The notes beneath the pieces are model-generated. The model searched no databases, had not been told where the DNA came from, and was given only the letters and a program-made list of their open reading frames with translations. A stretch of DNA of 6,428 nt from positions 1 through 6,428 of the forward strand of contig JAJRSN010000109.1 of assembly GCA_024278715.1 (NCBI GenBank). The letters are read 5' to 3'. This document shows, piece after piece, positions 1 to 5,200 of this stretch (within the stretch, counting starts at the first letter, position 1; the number at the start of each line of letters is the position of its first letter). This DNA comes from Calditrichota bacterium. GTDB lineage: Bacteria > Calditrichota > Calditrichia > Calditrichales > Calditrichaceae. The translations under genes and the position numbers were made by a program.

Positions 1-2
1 AG

Positions 3-929
3 GATGACGGATTTGAGTGGTTTGGCGGAACGGTAAACGCCAAGAACTTAATTGCGGCATATTGCGCGGACGACGGATTTGATATGGATGAAGGTTATCG
101 CGGCAAGTTGCAGTTTTTGTTTGTGATACAGCATCCTGATTTTGGGAATCGCTGCGGTGAGCATGACGGCGCACCGAAGTCGAGCGTGACGAGCGAGCCT
201 AAGGCTTATGCGGTTATTTACAACGCTACTTATCTGGGATCGGGTAAAGAATCGGGTAATCCGGATCAGGACGAACTGTTCAAGATTCGTGAGAACTGGG
301 GCGGAGAATACGCAAACAGTATATTCGGAGATTACAACGGTTATGGTCTTGACATTGAGGACAAATATTCGCCGACCGACAGTAAAGATCGTTTGCTGGC
401 AGGTGAGATACTTTTTTTAAACAATATCTGGTTCAATTTAAACAGTTATTCTATTTCGGATTCCGTAGGCAAGAAGAGTTATGTTCAGAGTTATTTACAG
501 GACGCAGTTAACGGTAATACTGAACAGGATCCGCAGTTTTTCGGCATTAGCCGCGCTCAGGACGGCGGACTTGATCCGAGACCGGAGTTTAACGGACCGG
601 CTTACAGTAACATAGCCGAATATCCGACGGATATTCGTAGAATCGATTTCAGCAGCAGGATTCCTTCAGAATTTAGTTTATTACAAAATTATCCGAATCC
701 TTTTAATCCAGTGACCAACATTCGATTCGATTTACCGGTTGCGGGCGGGGTTCGATTGTCGATTTATAATATTTTGGGACAAAGAGTTACAACATTGGTT
801 GACCGGATTCATTCTGCGGGAAGTTATGTTTATCAATGGAACGCGTCGAATGTACCGAGCGGAATATATTTTGTGAGATTGAATGTTAACGGACAGACAC
901 AAATAAGAAAGATGATGCTGGTAAAATAG
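3..929 (+). CDS. T9SS type A sorting-domain surface/secreted protein, C-terminal part (5' end outside window)
   Basis: The frame is open from the left edge and ends at TAG 927-929, giving 308 visible residues. A Met codon at 84 is internal, because matching sequence continues upstream of it. Residues 1-32 carry a Gly/Asp-rich segment (FGGTVNAK at 7-14, DDGFDMDEGYRG from 23) resembling one I recall from large extracellular, probably beta-helical, proteins of FCB bacteria. The middle (about 35-215) has no recognised catalytic motif. Residues about 221-308 are a clear type A T9SS sorting domain: NYPNPFNP (229-236), YNILGQRV (255-262), PSGIYFVRL (285-293) and terminal KMMLVK. Such domains direct a protein exported by Sec through the outer membrane via SprA/Sov and are usually cleaved by PorU, with the protein then released or anchored on the surface. 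The secretion class is near certain; the enzymatic or binding role is unknown. Confidence 0.93.
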   Translation, partial: DDGFEWFGGTVNAKNLIAAYCADDGFDMDEGYRGKLQFLFVIQHPDFGNRCGEHDGAPKSSVTSEPKAYAVIYNATYLGSGKESGNPDQDELFKIRENWGGEYANSIFGDYNGYGLDIEDKYSPTDSKDRLLAGEILFLNNIWFNLNSYSISDSVGKKSYVQSYLQDAVNGNTEQDPQFFGISRAQDGGLDPRPEFNGPAYSNIAEYPTDIRRIDFSSRIPSEFSLLQNYPNPFNPVTNIRFDLPVAGGVRLSIYNILGQRVTTLVDRIHSAGSYVYQWNASNVPSGIYFVRLNVNGQTQIRKMMLVK

Positions 930-961
930 GCGATTTTTTATTCAGAATAAAGAAGAATTAT

Positions 962-993
962 GGGCGGCGCTCCGGTGAGTTGTCGCCCTTTTT
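962..993 (+). terminator. Rho-independent terminator of the T9SS cargo gene
   Basis: A GC-rich stem, GGGCGGCG (962-969) with TGTCGCCC (981-988), forms 8 pairs including two G-U, with an 11-nt loop. It is followed at once by TTTTT (989-993). It lies 33 nt after the stop codon of the left gene, so it probably ends that transcript and separates it from the island that follows. A weaker AT dyad, TTTATT/AATAAA (937-951), sits just before it. Confidence 0.8.
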
Positions 994-1004
994 GTGTTTG
1001 AGAG

Positions 1005-1022
1005 AAGGCCATAAATGGCCTT
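1005..1022 (+). repeat. Hairpin repeat copy 1 (AGGCCA stem, TAAA loop)
   Basis: AAGGCCA (1005-1011), loop TAAA (1012-1015), TGGCCTT (1016-1022): a perfect 7-bp stem followed by further T residues. The 16-nt core is identical to copy 5. With its T-tail it could also act as a second terminator after the left gene. Confidence 0.85.
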
Positions 1023-1049
1023 TTTGGAATGTGGGGTCTGCATAAAAAA

Positions 1050-1065
1050 ACGCCATAAATGGCGT
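1050..1065 (+). repeat. Hairpin repeat copy 2 (ACGCCA stem, TAAA loop)
   Basis: ACGCCA (1050-1055), loop TAAA (1056-1059), TGGCGT (1060-1065): a perfect 6-bp stem. It differs from copy 1 by a G-C to C-G swap at stem position 2 that keeps the pairing. A run of A residues precedes it and a G-rich stretch starting at 1067 follows. Confidence 0.85.
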
Positions 1066-1066
1066 A

Positions 1067-1093
1067 GGGGGGTGATCGGGTAAGGGGAGGAGG
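1067..1093 (+). repeat. G-rich block between hairpins 2 and 3
   Basis: The plus strand has G-tracts at 1067-1072, 1078-1080 and 1084-1087, then GG at 1089-1090 and 1092-1093. The last part, GGGGAGGAGG (1084-1093), recurs as its exact complement at 1935-1944 on the other side of the transposase gene. It runs into hairpin copy 3, so a GGAG tetranucleotide lies directly 5' of that hairpin, as in classical REP elements. A two-tier G-quadruplex is conceivable; a canonical three-tier one is not clearly possible. Confidence 0.55.
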
Positions 1094-1106
1094 TCATTTA
1101 TGACCT
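1091..1106 (-). repeat. Hairpin repeat copy 3 (AGGTCA stem, TAAA loop on minus strand)
   Basis: On the plus strand it reads AGGTCA-TTTA-TGACCT; taking TAAA as the reference loop, it lies on the minus strand. It is a perfect 6-bp stem, and an 18-nt stretch starting here (1091-1108) is identical to 1232-1249 (copy 4). Its first bases overlap the end of the G-rich block. Confidence 0.85.
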
Positions 1107-1231
1107 TTATTTATTGACGTGAGTACGAATGTTGCGTAGGATGTTAATAGTTGAATTTAGAACATGAATGGCGTGGTTTGCGGAAAAGCGGGCAGACATC
1201 TGTTAAAAGCCGAATATGCGCCGGAAAATAT

Positions 1232-1247
1232 AGGTCATTTATGACCT
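1232..1247 (-). repeat. Hairpin repeat copy 4 (AGGTCA stem, TAAA loop on minus strand)
   Basis: Same 16 nt as copy 3, with different surrounding sequence. It lies 67 nt past the stop codon of the minus-strand transposase gene, so it is the nearest hairpin downstream of that gene and could influence the 3' end of its transcript. Confidence 0.85.
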
Positions 1248-1287
1248 TTCGTAAATAATGCAGACTCGCGGGAGAAATTATTTTAGA

Positions 1288-1301
1288 AAGTTTTAAAACT
1301 T
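1288..1301 (-). terminator. AT-rich perfect palindrome just downstream of the transposase gene
   Basis: AAGTTTTAAAACTT (1288-1301) is a perfect 14-bp palindrome 13 nt beyond the stop codon of the minus-strand gene. Read on the minus strand, it is followed by a TTTCTAAAATAATTT-like stretch rather than a solid T-run. It is therefore at best a weak terminator or processing hairpin, and at this AT content it could be chance. Confidence 0.25.
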
Positions 1302-1314
1302 GAAATTTTACATT

Positions 1315-1764
1315 TTAGTTGAAAAAATCTTTCGGAATTTTAAGTCCGCATTTTTTAAATAATTCTTCAATCTCTTCACGAAAACTTTTATTGCGATGAA
1401 ATTCAGCCTGCTTGCGAATGAATTCCGCGACTCTCTCTTTTTGGGAAGGACTGACCGAAAAACCGGCATACTTTTTTTGCCAAAAAAATTTGCGGCGGAA
1501 AAAATTTTGTTCGTTTATCCAGTGTGAAGATTCACCTTTAACCAAATTAATCGCTCTGGCAACAGAAAGCGTCGGAGGCAATTCAACAAGCAGATGATAA
1601 TGATCTTGATACCCGTTAACTTCCACAACAAAAATATCGTTTTCCGGAGCATGCTCCCGGATATGACGGTTAATAGCTGCCACGATTTCCGGGGTCAATA
1701 TCTTTACACGACTTCTGGTTGACCAAATATAATGAATATAAATTTGTGTATAAAAGTATTCCAT
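1315..1764 (-). CDS. IS200-like / RayT-like Y1 HUH transposase, apparent catalytic Tyr replaced by Phe
   Basis: A complete 149-residue protein, ATG (1764-1762) to TAA (1317-1315), of the usual length for single-domain Y1 transposases (COG1943/Y1_Tnp). Such enzymes cut and rejoin single-stranded DNA at hairpins. Visible family marks are the N-terminal YTQIYIHYIWSTR strand, the HUH metal-binding pair H55-Y56-H57 in DHYHLLVEL, the FFWQKKYAGFSVS segment (93-105) and the C-terminal helix VAEFIRKQAEFHRNKSFREE. In relatives I recall, this helix reads V-x-x-Y-I-x-N-Q-x-x-H-H and its Tyr is the nucleophile (Y127 in IS608 TnpA). Here that place is F115 (codon TTC, 1422-1420), and the first His of the HH pair is also Phe. 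The gene is intact but may lack cleavage activity, or may use another Tyr such as Y99. No tnpB partner is visible. It stands alone between hairpin repeats, antisense to its neighbours. Confidence 0.9.
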   Translation of the reverse strand: MEYFYTQIYIHYIWSTRSRVKILTPEIVAAINRHIREHAPENDIFVVEVNGYQDHYHLLVELPPTLSVARAINLVKGESSHWINEQNFFRRKFFWQKKYAGFSVSPSQKERVAEFIRKQAEFHRNKSFREEIEELFKKCGLKIPKDFFN

Positions 1765-1769
1765 AATAA

Positions 1770-1775
1770 CACCTC
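1770..1775 (-). promoter_or_regulatory. Shine-Dalgarno site of the transposase gene
   Basis: The minus strand reads GAGGTG, then 5 nt (TTATT), then ATG. This well-spaced ribosome-binding site fixes the start at 1764. By contrast, sprA has no such site in front of its start. Confidence 0.8.
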
Positions 1776-1805
1776 ATAGCCTTTTCATTGATAATATTTA
1801 ATTTG

Positions 1806-1811
1806 ATTATA
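1806..1811 (-). promoter_or_regulatory. Possible -10 box for the transposase gene
   Basis: TATAAT on the minus strand (ATTATA on plus), 42 nt upstream of the ATG in AT-rich DNA. No convincing -35 hexamer lies at 17 nt, so this is only a candidate. Confidence 0.3.
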
Positions 1812-1873
1812 TTTTGCAAATTTGAATAATCCTCGATAGAAACGGTTCATTCGATGAAAATACAAGTACCACA

Positions 1874-1889
1874 AGGCCATAAATGGCCT
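1874..1889 (+). repeat. Hairpin repeat copy 5 (AGGCCA stem, TAAA loop)
   Basis: AGGCCA (1874-1879), TAAA (1880-1883), TGGCCT (1884-1889). The 16-nt core is identical to copy 1 although about 870 bp away. It is the nearest hairpin on the upstream side of the transposase gene and is in the opposite loop orientation to copy 4. Confidence 0.85.
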
Positions 1890-1903
1890 CAACAATTGCC
1901 TAA

Positions 1904-1919
1904 ACGTCATAAATGACGT
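1904..1919 (+). repeat. Hairpin repeat copy 6 (ACGTCA stem, TAAA loop)
   Basis: ACGTCA (1904-1909), TAAA (1910-1913), TGACGT (1914-1919). It combines the C-G swap of copy 2 with the T-A pair of copies 3 and 4, completing all four stem combinations. It starts 30 nt after copy 5 and is followed by CCCC and a C-rich block. Confidence 0.85.
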
Positions 1920-1946
1920 CCCCGAAAACCAAAACCTCCTCCCCCC
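1920..1946 (-). repeat. G-rich block (minus strand) beside hairpin 6
   Basis: The plus strand has CCCC (1920-1923), CC (1929-1930), CCTCCT (1935-1940) and CCCCCC (1941-1946); the minus strand is therefore G-rich. It contains the exact complement (1935-1944) of GGGGAGGAGG at 1084-1093. With the left block it gives the island an inverted, roughly symmetrical outline. Confidence 0.5.
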
Positions 1947-1978
1947 TGAAACTTGATCCGATAACCATCGTTTAACTA

Positions 1979-2046
1979 TTGTTTTAAGAATTTTTGTCTG
2001 TTCTTTTTTTACGGATTGATGACAATCATTTTTTTTCTTAAAACAA
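1979..2046. repeat. 12-bp perfect inverted repeat enclosing a small hairpin
   Basis: TTGTTTTAAGAA (1979-1990) is matched by its exact reverse complement TTCTTAAAACAA (2035-2046), 44 nt apart. Inside is a small hairpin, GATTG-ATGA-CAATC (2014-2027), followed by A and a run of T (2029-2036), which resembles a weak plus-strand terminator. The structure ends 17 nt before the -35 box proposed for sprA. It could be a terminator, an operator-like site or a remnant element end; nothing identifies it further. Confidence 0.5.
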
Positions 2047-2062
2047 ATACTAAATTTATGCA

Positions 2063-2091
2063 TTGAAATAGATTTGAATTAAAACTATAAT
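2063..2091 (+). promoter_or_regulatory. Candidate sigma70-type promoter of sprA
   Basis: TTGAAA (2063-2068), a 17-nt spacer, then TATAAT (2086-2091): one mismatch from the textbook consensus, at ideal spacing. Transcription would begin near 2098 and leave a leader of about 105 nt before the TTG start. AT-rich surroundings make chance matches easier. A second TATAAT (2121-2126) has no -35 partner. Confidence 0.5.
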
Positions 2092-2097
2092 CCCATT

Positions 2098-2203
2098 AAA
2101 TTCGTAAATTCAAAAAAAGCTATAATGGAGGAGGTCTATAAGCGCCATTTGTTACGGTAACTAGGATCAACCAAGTAGAACTTGAAAGAGCATTGCGGGT
2201 AAC
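2098..2203 (+). other. sprA 5' leader with stranded Shine-Dalgarno and short repeats
   Basis: No gene is visible here. It contains GGAGGAGGT (2127-2135), a near-perfect ribosome-binding sequence with no usable start codon at normal distance: the first nearby TTG (2149) meets a stop three codons on. It also holds the dyad GTTACgGTAAC (2151-2161), the hairpin CAAGT-AGA-ACTTG (2172-2184), and two 7-nt direct repeats that end at or cross the start codon: GGTAACT (2156-2162, 2198-2204) and ACTTGAA (2180-2186, 2202-2208). I do not recognise a known riboswitch class. Confidence 0.35.
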
Positions 2204-5200
2204 TTGAAGACTCATTTATCAAAAAATGAAAGACTTCTCCATTGGAAGCTTATTGTTTTCCATTTGTTTTTGATATGTCTCCCGGTATTTTTGCCGGCGC
2301 AAATCGGGTTGCGGGTGCCTCCTCCTCCGCATACCGTTCAATTATTCGAACCGACTGTCTTTGGACTGGAAAAAATTCTTTACGATTCCACATTATTCCA
2401 AAAAAAATTCCCCACTTTCAAACGCTTAATAACCATGGATTCCACGGCTAATTACATCTCCGTCCGCGAGGTAATTGACAAATCGGATGTTAAACTTCCA
2501 GCCGTAGTCGATTTGGATACTTATGTCAAAATGCGCCTGGCTTTCGACCTGCAGGAGATATGGAGAAAAAGCATTGTCGCAAAATTCGGACAACAATCCG
2601 AAAGCGGTTTTGGCGCCATTAAATTGGATATTCCCCTGAATATTAAAAGTAAAACCTTTACCAGAATTTTCGGCTCCGATCGAATCGGTTTGCGCGTGAC
2701 CGGAAACATCTCCTTCGACCTTTCCGGACGAAGCGAAAAACGTTCGGGTTCGGCAATCTCTGCGCTGGAAAACCAAAATACTTTTAGTCCGCGTTTTAAG
2801 CAGACCCAGCAATTTACCGTAGAAGGCAAAATCGGCGAAAAAGTCACGGTATCAGTAGAGCAAAACAGTGAAGCCACCGTGGATATCGAAAATACATTAA
2901 AATTACGGTACGACGGCGATGAAGACGAAATCGTCCAGAGCATCGAAGCGGGAAATATCTCCCTCTCCCTGCCCGCTACCAAATACGTTATTTTCGGCGG
3001 TTCCAACAAAGGACTCTTCGGATTAAAAGCTAATTTGCAAATAGGTAACTTATATGTCACCACAATAGCCTCTTTGGAAAAAGGACAGCAACAAGAATTA
3101 AGCATTAGCGGCAGCGCAAAGGAATCCAGCACCACCATCCGCGATTATGAATTTATCAAAAATCGCTACTTTTTTATAGACAAACCCTATCACGATCATT
3201 TTGAGGACGGGTTGAAAGACGATCCGCAAACTTTTACCTATATCGGCGGAAAAGAAATTTTACAATTAGAAGTATGGGTCTCAACAAGCTATTCCGACGG
3301 AGATGTGCGCAGCGGTATCGCCGTTGTAAATCCCTGGGATTATCTGGATGCCGATTTCAAATATAAAAACATTAATTTCGATGAAATTCAGCAGGAGCCG
3401 GGCAAAATTGAAAAAGGATATTTTAAAAGATTAGAATATGGCAAAGATTATTTTTATGATAAATATCGCGGATTCTTTTGGTTGAATCAGGGAGTGGATA
3501 ATAATCAGGTTTTGGCGGTAGCTTACGCCACCGCGGAATCTTTTGCGGATCCGAATGTCCCTACAATCGGAACTATGAGCGAAACTTTGGTGGATACCAG
3601 TCAGGTTGTTATTCTGAAATTGATCAAACCCCGCCAAATGCAGCCCTCTTACGAAGATACATGGCCGCTGATGATGCGTAATGTGTACTTTTTGGGTGGA
3701 ACAAACATCGAAAAAGACGGATTCGATTTGCGCATTGAGAACAATGTTAACGGCACCCATCAAATCTATCCCGAAGGCAGCGATAAAACCTATTTGAATT
3801 TAATGGAATTGGATGTGCTCGATGAAAACGGCAACCCCGTGGAGGGCGGCGACGAAAAAGTCGATCACAACCCTTATATAATCGATTTTAAAAACGGCAT
3901 CCTGATTTTCCCAAGTTTACAACCCTTCTATCCCGAAGAAGGCAGTCGTTTTAAGGGAAGGCTTCCCGAAAAAGACCTTGTTGATATATACAAACTTAAT
4001 AATACCAACAGCTCCGAGTTTGTGAGACGCAGTAAATTCGAAATTATTGTTACTTCCAAAAGTACCAAATCGACCTTTGATCTTGGATTTTATGTGCTGG
4101 AAGGAAGTGAAGTCGTAACGCTCGGCGGCAGAACACTGGAGCGCGATAAAGATTACATAATCGATTATTTTACGGGACAGCTAACCCTGTTGTCTTCCGA
4201 AGCAAAGAGAAGCAGCTCGAATATTCAAATAAAATACGAACGGGCAAATTTATTCCAGCTCGATAAAAAGACCATTTTCGGCACAAGAATGGAATACCGC
4301 TTTTGGGATAGGTCATTCATCGGCTTTACGGCATTGTACATGAATAAGAGCACCATCGACCAGCGTGTTCGCGTGGGGCAGGAGCCCTTTCGCAATTTTG
4401 TCTGGGACTTGAACACATCCCTCAAATTTGAGCCGCGCATTATTACGCGATTGCTCGACAAATTACCGATTCTCGAAACCAACGCCGACTCCAAAATTGC
4501 GATTGAAGGCGAATTTGCTCAGGTTCTTCCGAATCCGAATACGTTAAATAACGCTAGTACCCATGATAAAGAGGGCGTGGCTTATATCGATGATTTTGAA
4601 GCCAGCAAACGAACAACCACCCTTGGCATCCGTTATCGTACCTGGTCTCATGCCAGCACCCCCGTTATTATCCCGAGGCTCGGCGAATCAGAGGTTGATG
4701 TTTTGGAAGCCGATCGAGCCAGAGCGCATATCGTTTGGTTTAATCCCTACCGCCAGGTGCCCATTAAAGATATTTGGCCGAACCGCGATGTAAACGCTCA
4801 AACCGGACAAACCACAGACGTATTGGGTATCGATATCTGGAGAGATCCCGATAGTAATCCCGATAGCTCCTGGGCTGGAATCATGCGCTCCACCGCATCG
4901 TTCGCAAATCAGGAAAAAACAAAATATATCGAGCTGTGGATACTCGGAAACAGAGGTACCGTAAATATCGATATCGGGCAAATCTCGGAAGATTGGTACG
5001 TACGCGGAAAAAATATTCGCGGCGAAGCCAGTTACGGAAGTTTGAACACCGAAGATAAAAACAACAACGGACTGCTTGAAGAAGAAGAGGATGTCGGATT
5101 GGATGGTATCCCGGACGGAATGCCTGGCGATGATCCCGACGACAATTGGAAAGAGCCGCAGCTCAACGCCTGGAACCGCTACGACGGCGTTTTGTACGAC

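Larger units (their letters stand above)
1005..1944. mobile_element. REP/RAYT-like island: solo HUH transposase gene with six flanking hairpins
   Basis: This composite region has a minus-strand tnpA-like gene in the middle. Hairpins centred near 1013, 1057, 1098 and 1239 lie on one side and hairpins centred near 1881 and 1911 on the other. A perfect 10-bp inverted pair, GGGGAGGAGG (1084-1093) and CCTCCTCCCC (1935-1944), lies beside the hairpins. No tnpB, resistance or other cargo gene is present. IS200/IS605 elements have subterminal hairpins rather than classical terminal repeats, and RAYT genes are commonly flanked by inverted REP hairpins often preceded by GTAG or GGAG. This region resembles the second pattern, but its exact ends cannot be fixed from one copy. 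The limits given run from the first hairpin to the outer C-rich block. Confidence 0.6.

Noticed and set aside
1005..1106. CRISPR-like array, because the first three repeats are spaced 41-45 nt apart.
   Set aside because: Repeats are only 16-18 nt, differ in sequence and orientation, the other copies are irregularly spaced (30 to 642 nt), and no cas gene is present.
1164..1244. Possible 26-residue small protein on the plus strand between the hairpins.
   Set aside because: No ribosome-binding site, ends inside hairpin 4, and no recognisable motif.
1005..1919. Set of transcription-factor operators (palindromic sites).
   Set aside because: A regulator site would keep fixed bases; here bases change in compensated pairs while the fold is kept, and the copies do not sit at promoters. 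Not fully excluded.
1785..2063. Minus-strand 92-codon open frame upstream of the transposase gene.
   Set aside because: It runs through hairpins 5 and 6 and the C-rich block, has low-complexity composition, matches no family I know and lacks a ribosome-binding site.
2098..2203. Known riboswitch in the sprA leader.
   Set aside because: I compared it from memory with c-di-GMP, c-di-AMP, SAM and folate classes and saw none of their conserved cores.
2226..2273. ATG-started 15-residue peptide overlapping the start of sprA in another frame.
   Set aside because: No Shine-Dalgarno; its hydrophobic look follows from the sprA signal-peptide codons read out of frame. It is also not a better sprA start, since it would need a frameshift.
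2276..2278. Lipoprotein box at Cys25 of SprA.
   Set aside because: Residues before the Cys are F-L-I, not the small residue required at -1, and SprA is a barrel with an ordinary signal peptide.
2521..3138. Minus-strand 205-codon open frame, and other antisense frames between 2426 and 5983.
   Set aside because: All lie opposite the continuous sprA frame, which carries clear SprA motifs throughout; the antisense translations are compositionally odd and unrecognisable.
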